Position numbers and translations under genes: made by a program
Source of the DNA: Cohnella phaseoli
GTDB lineage: Bacteria > Bacillota > Bacilli > Paenibacillales > Paenibacillaceae
Assembly (NCBI RefSeq): GCF_003386235.1
Contig: NZ_QRDZ01000028.1
Location: 1-64,000, forward strand
Length of the DNA stretch: 64,000 bases
Direction: 5' to 3'
The notes under the pieces: model-generated
What the model saw: the letters and a program-made list of their open reading frames with translations, nothing else
What the model was told of the DNA's origin: nothing
The model's database searches: none
Shown: positions 26,052 through 34,358 of the stretch, piece after piece
Position numbering within the stretch: the stretch's first letter is position 1
Layout of the letters: each line of letters opens with the position of its first letter

Positions 26052-26960
26052 ATGTCAAAATCAAAGGCTAATAATAAGAAGAAGAGTATGGCGGAATCTG
26101 CATACGGCTACTTATTTATCGCGCCCAACCTGCTCGGAATGCTGGTATTTGTAATTGTTCCGATCTTCACTTCTCTGCTGATGAGCTTCACCGATTGGGA
26201 TTTGATCAATGCTCCCCGGTGGGTGGGCTTGAGTAATTTTACGGACAAGATGGTTCATGATCAGCAATTCTGGGTGTCTCTCAAAAACACATTCGTGTTT
26301 TCCTTATTGACCATTCCTCTTGGAATTGCTGCGGCTTTTGTTATCGCGTTGCTCCTGAACCAGTCGATCAAGGGAGTTAATCTCTATCGCGCCGCCATAT
26401 TCCTGCCCGTCGGCATCTCCATGATCTCTATTTCGGTCATCTGGAGATGGATTTTGAACACTGATCTAGGCATTCTGAATTATGTGCTCAGCCTCGTGAA
26501 TCTGCAAGGCGCAGGCTGGTTGTCCGATGAAAAATATGCCCTGTTCTCGGTGTCGGCCATCTCGATATGGAAAAGCGTGGGCTTCAATATGGTTATTCTG
26601 CTTGCAGGCTTGAAGGGGGTTCCCTCCCATCTGTATGAAGCCGCAACCATTGACGGAGCCGGCGCCTGGAGACGCATGACACGAATCACCCTGCCCTTGA
26701 TCACGCCTTCTTTATTTTTCGTGTCGATCATGTCGGTCATCGGTTCCTTCCAAGTGTTCGACCTGATCTATTCCACAACAAGCGGCGGTCCCGGCGACTC
26801 CACGCGCGTAATCTATTACTGGGTTTATCAGAATGGGTTTAAGTTCTTTGAGATGGGATATGCCTCCGCTCTGGCTTGGGTCGTATTCATTATGTTGTTT
26901 GCAGTTACGCTGCTGCAGATGAAATTTTTCGGGAACAAAGTAAATTATGAGATGGACTAG
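26052..26960 (+). CDS. Sugar ABC transporter permease, MalF type (locus 3)
   Basis: A 302-residue membrane permease with six helices, the first at about 21-41 (LFIAPNLLGMLVFVIVPIFT). The EAA loop is at about residue 194 (EAATIDGAGAW). AAAGGAG precedes the ATG. Its stop lies nine bases before the next permease start, indicating coupled translation. Confidence 0.93.
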   Translation: MSKSKANNKKKSMAESAYGYLFIAPNLLGMLVFVIVPIFTSLLMSFTDWDLINAPRWVGLSNFTDKMVHDQQFWVSLKNTFVFSLLTIPLGIAAAFVIALLLNQSIKGVNLYRAAIFLPVGISMISISVIWRWILNTDLGILNYVLSLVNLQGAGWLSDEKYALFSVSAISIWKSVGFNMVILLAGLKGVPSHLYEAATIDGAGAWRRMTRITLPLITPSLFFVSIMSVIGSFQVFDLIYSTTSGGPGDSTRVIYYWVYQNGFKFFEMGYASALAWVVFIMLFAVTLLQMKFFGNKVNYEMD

Positions 26961-26969
26961 GTGATAGAT

Positions 26970-27815
26970 ATGACCTCCTATACAATGAGCAATCGCGTGA
27001 AGCCGAAGTCGCTTCTCATTCATGCCGTTATGATCGTCTGTTGCATCCTGTTCATCTTTCCTTTTCTGTGGATGGCATTGACCTCGTTCAAGACTCCGCA
27101 GGAAATTTTCCAATGGCCGCCCCGTATGTTTCCTAAGGAATGGAGTTTCAGCAATTATCAAGAAGTATTGACGGCTGTGCCGCTGCTCCGAATGCTGCTC
27201 AACTCCTTATTTGTTGCGGTTGCTGTAACTGCAGGCACGCTGTTGTTCAGCTCGTTGGCCGCCTACTCATTCGCGCGGTTGCGCTTTAAGGGCAAGGATC
27301 TGCTGTTCAGCATGTATTTAGGCACGATGATGGTGCCTCTGATGGTGACCTTGATTCCGACGTTTGTGATTATGCGAAAGCTGGGAATGGTCGACACCTA
27401 CTACGCGCTTATCGTTCCCGGTTTTTTCGGCAACGCCTTCGGAACCTTCTTGCTCCGCCAATTTTTCATGACCATACCGAGACAGCTTGACGAGGCGGCG
27501 CGGATAGACGGCTGCGGGTATTTCGGCATCTATTCGCGGATTCTGATGCCGTTAATGAAGCCGGCTCTCGCCTCTCTGTTCATCTTTACCTTCATGGGAG
27601 TATGGAATGATTTTCTGTGGCCGCTTGTCGTCATCCAGACGGAGAGCGTTAAAACGATCACGCTTGGCCTGGCTTCATTCCAAGGACTCTATACGACCAA
27701 GTACCACCTGCTAATGGCTGCTGCGATGATCTCTGTCCTTCCGGTTCTGGTCGCTTATATCAGCAGTCAGAGGTATTTTATAGAAGGAATCACTCTGACC
27801 GGTCTCAAGGGATGA
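26970..27815 (+). CDS. Sugar ABC transporter permease, MalG type (locus 3)
   Basis: A 281-residue membrane permease. The EAA loop is at about residue 173 (EAARIDGCGYF), and the ending SQRYFIEGITLTGLKG is typical of MalG-type proteins. The start ATG at 26970 has AGGTGA five bases upstream, and that ribosome site spans the previous gene's stop; an alternative GTG at 26961 would lie inside it. Confidence 0.93.
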   Translation: MTSYTMSNRVKPKSLLIHAVMIVCCILFIFPFLWMALTSFKTPQEIFQWPPRMFPKEWSFSNYQEVLTAVPLLRMLLNSLFVAVAVTAGTLLFSSLAAYSFARLRFKGKDLLFSMYLGTMMVPLMVTLIPTFVIMRKLGMVDTYYALIVPGFFGNAFGTFLLRQFFMTIPRQLDEAARIDGCGYFGIYSRILMPLMKPALASLFIFTFMGVWNDFLWPLVVIQTESVKTITLGLASFQGLYTTKYHLLMAAAMISVLPVLVAYISSQRYFIEGITLTGLKG

Positions 27816-27862
27816 GCTCAAGCACAACTGGACAACTATTAACATAATTAGGAGTGGGATTC

Positions 27863-28945
27863 TTGAATCTTTATAACGGACTAAATATGGGATTGGGCAA
27901 TTTGGCGCGTCTGTCTGACGCTAAGACAAGATCGATCAGCCCCGAAAATTTTACTGGCGAGAAAGGCAAAGGAGGAATGGCGACGGAAGGAACGGGGGCG
28001 AACTGCGCGCGCGATCTGGGCATTGGCTGGAAAGTGTCTCCTTCCGTCGAGATCGAGCCTGGAGCTGTGTTTACAATGGGAGAAATTCAAGGGCCCGGCG
28101 CAATCCAGCATATGTGGATGACGTGCTTCCCGACATTCTGGAGAAATCTGATCTTCCGTATTTACTGGGACGGTGAAGAGGAAGCTTCCGTTGAAGTTCC
28201 GATCGGCGATTTCTTCTGCAATGGCTGGCAGGAGCGCAGCAATGTCAATTCATTGCCGATTGCGGTGAATCCGGCCGGGGGAATGAACAGCTATTGGCAG
28301 ATGCCTTTTCGCCGCTCCGCCAAGTTGACGATGGAAAATAAATCTTCGGAGAAAGCCATACTGTACTATCAGATCGACTATACGTTGACGGACGTCCCGG
28401 AGGATGCGGCATATTTTCACGCCCAGTGGCGCCGCACGAACCCTGTGCCGTACAAGGATGTCTATACGATTATCGACGGCATCTCGGGCAAAGGCCATTA
28501 TGTCGGAACCTATCTCGCCTGGCAGGTGAACAACACCGGCTGGTGGGGAGAAGGAGAAATCAAATTCTACATGGACGGAGACAAGGAATTCCCGACGATA
28601 TGCGGAACGGGAACCGAGGATTACTTCGGAGGCGCATGGAATTGGGAGCAGCCGCAGGGCACGTACAGCACCTATTCCACCCCATACTTGGGAATGCACC
28701 AGGTAATTCGGCCGGACGGCTTGTATCGAAGCCAGACGCGCTTCGGCATGTACCGCTGGCATGTCATGGACCCGATTCGGTTCGAAAGCGACCTGCGGGT
28801 GACCATTCAAGACCTCGGATGGCGCTCCGGCGGGCGATACTTGCCGCAGCAAAGCGATATCGCTTCGACGGCCTTCTGGTATCAGTCAGAGCCGCATACT
28901 TCGTTCCCGGCGCTGCCGGACAATGATGAGCGGGAAGTCATTTAA
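27863..28945 (+). CDS. GH172 (DUF2961) glycoside hydrolase (locus 3)
   Basis: A 360-residue cytoplasmic enzyme of the DUF2961/GH172 family, known for alpha-D-fructofuranosidase/difructose dianhydride and alpha-D-arabinofuranosidase activities. Family hallmarks are GPGAIQHMWMT, WDGEEEASVEVPIGDFF, FYMDGDKEFPTICGTGTEDYFGGAW (described in parts) and YRWHVMDPIRFE. The TTG at 27863 is preferred because AGGAG lies eight bases upstream; the GTG at 27854 lies inside that site. No signal peptide. It closes the transporter operon and probably cuts the imported oligosaccharide, so the substrate may contain a furanose sugar. Confidence 0.88.
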   Translation: MNLYNGLNMGLGNLARLSDAKTRSISPENFTGEKGKGGMATEGTGANCARDLGIGWKVSPSVEIEPGAVFTMGEIQGPGAIQHMWMTCFPTFWRNLIFRIYWDGEEEASVEVPIGDFFCNGWQERSNVNSLPIAVNPAGGMNSYWQMPFRRSAKLTMENKSSEKAILYYQIDYTLTDVPEDAAYFHAQWRRTNPVPYKDVYTIIDGISGKGHYVGTYLAWQVNNTGWWGEGEIKFYMDGDKEFPTICGTGTEDYFGGAWNWEQPQGTYSTYSTPYLGMHQVIRPDGLYRSQTRFGMYRWHVMDPIRFESDLRVTIQDLGWRSGGRYLPQQSDIASTAFWYQSEPHTSFPALPDNDEREVI

Positions 28946-28961
28946 TTCAGCTTATGTTAAT

Positions 28962-29010
28962 GCTCACGTACTTTGTCGGTGCCGCAGTCACCGTCAATGA
29001 CGTGGGCTTT
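28962..29010 (+). terminator. Terminator after the locus 3 operon
   Basis: GCTCACGT and TTGTCGGTG on the left pair with CACCGTCAA and ACGTGGGC on the right, followed by TTTTGTGTG. It is the first hairpin downstream of the GH172 gene. Confidence 0.6.
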
Positions 29011-29200
29011 TGTGTGTCAGGCGCGTCATCAGCTTGAGTTGTCGCCCCCCAGAGTGAGAGGGGCTGCGATTGGGGGCATTCTGCGGCGGGTTGTCACGTA
29101 GACGACGTGGAGCGAGCGGCTATCGCCTTGCGGTAATTTTCCGGGGATAATCACTTGCTCTTCTAAGTTGGGTTTTTAAAAAAATAGGTTACATATGATA

Positions 29201-29269
29201 TTAAATGAAAAATCCTTCGGCATTGGGCAGTCCGAATTTCGCCTTAATTCCCAATTCTTTTTGTAAATC
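29201..29269 (-). pseudogene. Possible gene remnant downstream of the immunity gene
   Basis: Between 29011 and 29277 no gene is complete. On the minus strand one frame reads NDLQKELGIKAKFGLPNAEG before a stop; this looks like the C-terminal end of a real protein but is cut off by a stop immediately upstream and has no start. It may be the debris of an older toxin or immunity cassette. The rest of the stretch (29011-29200) holds only GC-rich palindromic bits. Confidence 0.25.
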
Positions 29270-29277
29270 ATTTTATG

Positions 29278-29748
29278 TCAATAGAACTCATCGTTACAAA
29301 ATTTCTCGTACCATCCATTTAAGGGAATATGCGCTCCGTTTACTATATCTAGAGCGTTTATTCTAAGAACAAACATCCCTCCTCTTTCGAAGATCTTGAT
29401 TAATGGATCATATACACTCAAATACTTGTAAGCATCCGGATACTTTTCAGCATATTTAGCCAAATGTAAATAATACTCAATAGTATTTTTTATATATATA
29501 TTTTCTCCTAAAAAATTGACAACTTCTGAGTTGCAATAATCTGAAATTTCAATTTCATCAGCGTCGCCAAGCAATCTTGCTATATCTGCAACTAGAGGTT
29601 TTATCGGTTTAACCCCTTCCTTCTTAAAAAAATTGGCTAATCTTCGCAAGAATTCACAAGCTAAATCAGCTTCTACTTTTGATGCACTGCTACCTACCAA
29701 ATCCCAATTCACGCTATTAATTCTTACAATTGCTTCACTTAAATACAC
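29278..29748 (-). CDS. Probable immunity protein of the toxin cassette
   Basis: A 156-residue, mostly helical, acidic cytoplasmic protein that I do not recognise. The reading is by context: it follows the toxin-like gene by 15 bp on the same strand, its ribosome site GAGGTGA lies in that gap, and its AT content is clearly higher than that of the flanking sugar loci, as is usual for toxin/immunity pairs. It uses a GTG start (the nearby ATG is out of frame and stops after three codons). Features seen: LACEFLRRLANFFKKEG and a Tyr-rich stretch YYLHLAKYAEKYPDAYKYL. It could be an unrelated small protein, but the position strongly suggests neutralisation of the C-terminal toxin domain. Confidence 0.6.
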   Translation of the reverse strand: MYLSEAIVRINSVNWDLVGSSASKVEADLACEFLRRLANFFKKEGVKPIKPLVADIARLLGDADEIEISDYCNSEVVNFLGENIYIKNTIEYYLHLAKYAEKYPDAYKYLSVYDPLIKIFERGGMFVLRINALDIVNGAHIPLNGWYEKFCNDEFY

Positions 29749-29763
29749 ATTCTCACCTCAGTT

Positions 29764-32553
29764 TTAATAATCAATATCATTGTCTATATGTTTAATGTAA
29801 TCTGAGCCAGAATCATATCCAGGGAATGGGTCTGTCGGATTTGGATCTGTTACATTTGCTTTATCATGTGCATTTTTTGAAGAATCGGGATCAAACCTTT
29901 TTGTATTTTGATTCCAAGTAGACTGATCCCTTAAAGGCATTCCTCCATCCATATATTCTTTTTCTTTAATCTCATGGTTTGCTAAATTCCTAAACCACTC
30001 TTTTTCCTTTTCCGTCAGTTCACCTTTCTGAGCCTTCTGCCACGCATATGCAATGTCTGGGTCAGCTTGAAAATATAATTCTTCGTACGGTTTTCCATCT
30101 ACAGATAGCTGTTTTGTGTCTAAGAACAGATGCTTCTTCATCTTTAAGACCAGTTCTTCTGTCAAACCTGTATTCTTGGCTACTGTTGGAATATCTTCAA
30201 TACCTTCTTTTCTTATATCAATATATTTCCTCTCAAGAAATGCCTGAAATCCATCCTCTGGTACGATGATATGTTTCTTCATTTCAAAAGGATCTGTTAT
30301 AACCTTATTTTTACCCGCTCTCTCAATTACATCATCAACTTTATTGGCTGCATTTGCTCCAGTTACAGCCCCGCGCGTTCCTCCCGAAACTGCGCTATTC
30401 GCTAAAGCTGCGCCTCCAGCTGCAATACCTGCTAATCCTAGGCTATTCATCAAATGCTCTTTGGACAACGGATCTTCAGGGTTCAGCGCCCCCTTGACCG
30501 TATCCGGAAGCCCTACAAGCGCCCAGTTGAAAAAATCATAAGATGATTGATTCCATTTCGCTGCCCTCTCCTCTGCAGCTTTATAATTTCCCGATACGAT
30601 CCCGGCACTTAGATAATCACCGAATGCACCTAGCGAGTCTAACCGGTGGGCCGCTCTGTCCTCTGCTGCCGCAGTAAGGTCTTGGCCGATTTCCACCAAG
30701 CTGTTCCACGCCTTATACAATGGATTAATCGCTGGGGCAGTTTCAGGCGCCGTCGGAGTACCGTATAGCGGCATTGGACCATAAACCTCATGACTTGCGT
30801 TAGATGCCTTCCCGTTACTTTCATTACTACGTTTCGCTTGTGCCAGCAACCTATCCCTTTCCTCAGAGAACTTCTTCTCATCGGTTTTGGTCAGAACCTG
30901 CGCGGGCCCAGGAATATCTCCTGCTTTCGCTTGTTTCGCGATATCAATAATCCTTTGCTGAGTTTCAGCGCTTTGTCCTTGTGCTGACAGTGCAGCTTGG
31001 AGCACATTTAACGTCTGATTTCCAACCACGCCATCCGCTTTCAACCCGTAATCTTTCTGAAACTGCGTGACGGCCGTTTGCGTTTGGGCACCGAATTTTC
31101 CATCTGTAGATACAGTATAACCCAGGTCTTTCAGTTTTTCCTGTACCGCACGCACTGAATTGCTCTCATCGCCGAAGTCGATCTTCTTGTTCGTTTCGGT
31201 AAGCGCAGCTTCGGCCTTCTTTGTTGCTTCTTGCATCGATGTTAACGCGGTTTGGCTTGCCTGATATCTCATCGTAGCTTCTAGCACACGCTGAGTATCT
31301 TTCCTCTCTGAGGGACTCAACGACGAAAGGTTATTCAAGACATTGACCACTTGTTGCGTTGGAGTTGGAGCTTGATTCTGTTTATGCAGATAGCTTTGAT
31401 AAGCCTGCTGCCCCTGTGAAATAGCCACTTCCTTCGGTGTATTGCGCGTTACATTGTTGTCGCTTACTCGAATATCTATTGTGTTCTGGCCAGGTGATTT
31501 TGTTTGTAAGGCTTGCGGTATTGTTCCCGGCACTGCGATGATCATCGGCGCTGGTATTGGTGTTGGAGCAGGCACTGGCGTCGGCGCTGGCTTGGGTACC
31601 GGAGACGGAACCGGAGCAGGCGTCGGTGTAGGAGACGGCTTCGGCTGCATAGGTACAGGCGTTGTCCCCGGTGTTGGTACTGGCGTTGGTACTGGCGTTG
31701 GTGTTGGCGGCTTCGGCTGCAGGGCCGGCGGCAGCGTTCCCGACGGCGCTGACGTTGTGGGCGTCGGCGCTGGTATTGGTGTTGGAGCAGGCACTGGCGT
31801 CGGCGCTGGCTTGGGTACCGGAGACGGAACCGGAGCAGGCGTCGGTGTTGGTGACGGCTTCGGCTGCATAGGTACAGGCGTTGTCCCCGGTGTTGGTACT
31901 GGCGTCGGCGCTGGCGGCTTCGGCTGCAGAGCCGGCGGCAACGTTCCCGACGGCGCTGACGTTGTGGGCATCGGCGCTGGTATCGGTGTTGGAGCAGGCA
32001 CTGGCGTCGGCGCTGGCTTGGGTACCGGAGACGGAACCGGAGCAGGCGTCGGTGTAGGAGACGGCTTCGGCTGCATAGGTACAGGCGTTGTCCCCGGTGT
32101 TGGTACTGGCGTCGGCGCTGGCGGCTTCGGCTGCAGAGCCGGCGGCAACGTTCCCGACGGCGCTGACGGCGTAGGCACCGGTGCTGGTTTGGGCGTTGGT
32201 ACAGGCACCGGAGTCGGAGCTGGTTTTGGTGTTGGCGTAGGGGCTGGCTTGGGCGTCGGTGTAGGAGACGGCTTCGGCTGCAATGGTGCAGGCGTTGTCC
32301 CCGGCGCTGGTACTGGCGTAGGCGATGGCGGTTTAGGTTGCAAAGCCGGTGGCAGCGTTCCCGACGGCGCTGGTTTGGGCGTTGCTGCAGGCGCCGGCTT
32401 CGGTACCGGAGCCGGGGCTGGTTTTGGTGTAGGCGTCGGTGCCGGTTTGGGCGTTGGCGCAGGTGCCGGTTTCGGCGCGGGTGCCGGCGGCTTCGGCTGT
32501 AGAGCCGGCGGCAGCGTTCCCGACGGCATGGAAGAAATCCCTTTGACGGTCAT
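29764..32553 (-). CDS. Proline-rich polymorphic toxin-like protein with peptidoglycan-binding domain
   Basis: A 929-residue modular protein. Residues 10-341 are a Pro-rich stalk (PKPAP, PTPVP, PAPTP units) punctuated by five copies of PSGTLPPALQPKPP and a degenerate sixth. A helical segment (about 385-457) leads to a PG_binding_1 domain (about 458-522, NSVRAVQEKLKDLGY to GVVGNQTLNVLQ). A hydrophobic Gly/Ala stretch near 710 precedes a C-terminal tip (about 780-929) with KKHLFLDTKQL, PDIAYAWQKAQKGEL, NHEIKEKEYM and AHDKAN, a pattern I recall from tips of bacterial polymorphic toxins. No signal peptide or lipobox is present, so export would need a Sec-independent route. The ATG at 32553 is chosen because GGAGGT lies ten bases upstream. 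GC falls sharply toward the C-terminus, a sign of a swapped tip. It sits between a prolyl hydroxylase and the probable immunity gene. Confidence 0.72.
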   Translation of the reverse strand: MTVKGISSMPSGTLPPALQPKPPAPAPKPAPAPTPKPAPTPTPKPAPAPVPKPAPAATPKPAPSGTLPPALQPKPPSPTPVPAPGTTPAPLQPKPSPTPTPKPAPTPTPKPAPTPVPVPTPKPAPVPTPSAPSGTLPPALQPKPPAPTPVPTPGTTPVPMQPKPSPTPTPAPVPSPVPKPAPTPVPAPTPIPAPMPTTSAPSGTLPPALQPKPPAPTPVPTPGTTPVPMQPKPSPTPTPAPVPSPVPKPAPTPVPAPTPIPAPTPTTSAPSGTLPPALQPKPPTPTPVPTPVPTPGTTPVPMQPKPSPTPTPAPVPSPVPKPAPTPVPAPTPIPAPMIIAVPGTIPQALQTKSPGQNTIDIRVSDNNVTRNTPKEVAISQGQQAYQSYLHKQNQAPTPTQQVVNVLNNLSSLSPSERKDTQRVLEATMRYQASQTALTSMQEATKKAEAALTETNKKIDFGDESNSVRAVQEKLKDLGYTVSTDGKFGAQTQTAVTQFQKDYGLKADGVVGNQTLNVLQAALSAQGQSAETQQRIIDIAKQAKAGDIPGPAQVLTKTDEKKFSEERDRLLAQAKRSNESNGKASNASHEVYGPMPLYGTPTAPETAPAINPLYKAWNSLVEIGQDLTAAAEDRAAHRLDSLGAFGDYLSAGIVSGNYKAAEERAAKWNQSSYDFFNWALVGLPDTVKGALNPEDPLSKEHLMNSLGLAGIAAGGAALANSAVSGGTRGAVTGANAANKVDDVIERAGKNKVITDPFEMKKHIIVPEDGFQAFLERKYIDIRKEGIEDIPTVAKNTGLTEELVLKMKKHLFLDTKQLSVDGKPYEELYFQADPDIAYAWQKAQKGELTEKEKEWFRNLANHEIKEKEYMDGGMPLRDQSTWNQNTKRFDPDSSKNAHDKANVTDPNPTDPFPGYDSGSDYIKHIDNDIDY
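31551..32183. repeat. Three near-identical tandem repeats inside the proline-rich stalk
   Basis: Near-identical units begin at 31551, 31770 and 31977, giving periods of 219 and 207 bp (73 and 69 codons; the longer one has an extra VPTP). More diverged units continue to about 32545. The near-identity indicates recent duplication or gene conversion, so copy number probably varies between strains. Confidence 0.85.
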
Positions 32554-32602
32554 ACTTATTTCTACCTCCATCTAGATCATTAACTTGTTTCACAGGCTGC
32601 CG

Positions 32603-33433
32603 TTAACTGCTTGTATAGGCCCTCTGCCGCATCCACTTCGTAGCGATCCACTTCTCTCCCGCTTTCACCGGAGCTCCGCCATGCAGCGATAACCGATCTA
32701 ACTGTCCGAGTTCATTGCCGTATTCAAAATACACAGCCGAGCCCTTGCGCGGTGCGACGCTCAAGCCGACCTCGGGAAATGTCGTTTCCCCACCGTCCCC
32801 TACATCGTTTAGATAGAGAACTAACGTGCTAACTCGCTGTCCTCCGCTGCCCAAATAATTGTCCAGTTCCGCCCCTTCAAAATAGTCAAAATGAGGCTTG
32901 TATTCAGCTCCGACTTGGTAATTCAGAATCTGCAGCCCCTCTCCGTTTTCCGCAGGACGACACATAATTTCGGAGATTCGTCTGTCCAGGCGGGAAATAA
33001 ATGCATCCTCATTGACTTGAAAAAAGGTTCCCCAGCTCGTGCGTTCCTCCACGATCATGTCTTCACCCGTGCTGGGATTGACGGTCCGGGAACGTTCGAG
33101 CTTGTCTCGAGATAACGCGATTAAACGGTCGCACTCCTCGTCGGTAAGCACGTTGTCCATAACGATGATGAACGGCTTGTCCAAACGAGCCGAGATTCGA
33201 ACCTTCTGGTCGGATGTTCGAATGGAATGACCTATATGCGCAAAATGAATCGTACCGTAGTCAAATGTCGAGCTTGTCGCTTTTTCCGACAGCTGTACTG
33301 CCGCTTCTGCAAAAGCCTGTTCAAAACCGCCTTCAACCATGGCTTCCACAACAGAATCCGGGGTGCATCCGTTCCCCAGATTGTGGCTAATCCACTGCAT
33401 CCATTCCCCGTTCAGAACCTTTTGTTGGCCCAT
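32603..33433 (-). CDS. Prolyl 4-hydroxylase, 2-oxoglutarate/Fe(II) dioxygenase
   Basis: A 276-residue enzyme of the P4H family, which hydroxylates proline side chains in peptides using Fe(II), O2 and 2-oxoglutarate. The iron ligands are visible: His181 and Asp183 (KPHFDYFEG) and His251 (LSLHGG); Lys261 (GEKWIATKWMR) would bind 2-oxoglutarate. Residues 1-60 form an extra helical region (WMQWISHNLGNGC) not part of the catalytic barrel. No signal peptide, so it acts in the cytoplasm. The gene lies 49 bp before the proline-rich toxin start on the same strand, apparently first gene of a three-gene operon. Bacterial P4Hs are known to act on Pro-rich or collagen-like peptides; the adjacent PxP stalk is the obvious substrate, though this is inferred. 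Confidence 0.9.
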   Translation of the reverse strand: MGQQKVLNGEWMQWISHNLGNGCTPDSVVEAMVEGGFEQAFAEAAVQLSEKATSSTFDYGTIHFAHIGHSIRTSDQKVRISARLDKPFIIVMDNVLTDEECDRLIALSRDKLERSRTVNPSTGEDMIVEERTSWGTFFQVNEDAFISRLDRRISEIMCRPAENGEGLQILNYQVGAEYKPHFDYFEGAELDNYLGSGGQRVSTLVLYLNDVGDGGETTFPEVGLSVAPRKGSAVYFEYGNELGQLDRLSLHGGAPVKAGEKWIATKWMRQRAYTSS

Positions 33434-33561
33434 CGCCCCTAAACACTCCCTTTATTTAACTTTTATAAGGAATATCCTACCATTCAAGACCGAGGGCGAA
33501 TAGGTATAATTTTACAAAAGAAGGGGATAAAAAATGATATAATCCGTTGTTCTTTTAAAAC

Positions 33562-33611
33562 AAAAAATGGCGGTTCAGGGACATTCACACGTTCCTGAAC
33601 TGCCATTTTTT
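33562..33611 (-). terminator. Strong two-way terminator between ywhD and the hydroxylase operon
   Basis: AAAAAATGGCGGTTCAGGGA (33562-33581) pairs with TTCCTGAACTGCCATTTTTT (33592-33611), giving a 20-bp stem with T-runs on both strands. It ends the ywhD transcript and isolates the accessory cassette. The 128 bp between it and the hydroxylase are AT-rich and should hold that operon's promoter, which I cannot place with confidence. Confidence 0.9.
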
Positions 33612-33636
33612 ATCTGTCCGATCTACAGCTGCATGC

Positions 33637-34140
33637 CTACACAAGCAAATCCTTCAACTCTTGAGGTGAATTGTTCCACCATTCTTCATTGTGCTCCGTT
33701 AGCAGCTTGCGAAGAGCCGCCTTCTCGTCCGGACCGATGTTGTCCAGCATGTACTTGCGCTTAAGCGCAGCGTCGAGCCGATTGACGTGATCGGGCAGCA
33801 CCTTCCAGCCCTTCCGCGCCTCGGAATCGATCAGCATTTCGCACGAAGTTGCGCCCGCATAATACGAACCGCTCTCGTTGCGGTCGACAGCCACCCATAC
33901 GATCCAGGCCGGACGGCCGTTCGGCACGAGGGACTTGTCGGGCGAAAATCTGATCCCCTTCTCGATCTTACTCTTGGCATGCATCGCGCCGACATCGATA
34001 TACGCCACGCCCTCGTCGATCATGACGCAGGCGACCTGGCTCAGGTCGATCGATCCCGCGCCGAAGCCTTTATGTTGTTTATTGCTGACGACGTTAAGCG
34101 ACAGCTTCTTCTTCTCCGTCGGTTGATTCGGATTATCCAT
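33637..34140 (-). CDS. ywhD: YwhD family protein
   Basis: A 167-residue protein matching the Firmicute YwhD family along its whole length: SKIEKGIRFSPDKSLVPNGR, PAWIVWVAVDRNESGSYYAG, SCEMLIDSEARKGWKVLPDH and the ending EEWWNNSPQELKDLLV. Biochemical function is unknown in the family. GGGAGG precedes the ATG at 34140. It is a single gene, ended by the strong terminator at 33562. It marks the return to core-genome content to the right of the toxin cassette. Confidence 0.88.
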   Translation of the reverse strand: MDNPNQPTEKKKLSLNVVSNKQHKGFGAGSIDLSQVACVMIDEGVAYIDVGAMHAKSKIEKGIRFSPDKSLVPNGRPAWIVWVAVDRNESGSYYAGATSCEMLIDSEARKGWKVLPDHVNRLDAALKRKYMLDNIGPDEKAALRKLLTEHNEEWWNNSPQELKDLLV

Positions 34141-34191
34141 GGTCAGCCTCCCGTAAATGCCGTTACATACGAAAAAACCGGGACCGAAACC

Positions 34192-34205
34192 CTCGAAAAT
34201 TCGAG
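34192..34205. promoter_or_regulatory. 14-bp perfect palindrome upstream of ywhD
   Basis: CTCGAAAATTCGAG lies about 50 bp before the ywhD start. It could be an operator or a short mRNA hairpin; no regulator is suggested by context. The remaining bases to 34358 show no gene. Confidence 0.3.
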
Positions 34206-34358
34206 TCTCGCCCGCTTCTTATGCGACGTCTATTGACGCGAACGTTTGTTCCGTCTATTTTAGGTAATTCTGTACTCAACATCATAACAAAACGGAAAAC
34301 ATAAGTCTATTGTTTTTTACGAAAATGCGCCACAATAGGTAAAGCAAACGGAACGCCA

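Noticed and set aside
29011..29200. GC-rich stretch with GCCCCCC and GGGGGC runs considered as a structured RNA
   Set aside because: Pairing is short and interrupted and nothing conserved could be recognised.
31551..32183. Tandem repeats considered as a CRISPR array
   Set aside because: Units are adjacent, about 207 bp long, in frame and code for the PxP stalk; there are no spacers.
31442..32575. 377-codon Gly-rich open frame on the plus strand opposite the proline-rich stalk
   Set aside because: It is the mirror of CCN proline codons on the other strand; no ribosome site and simple composition.
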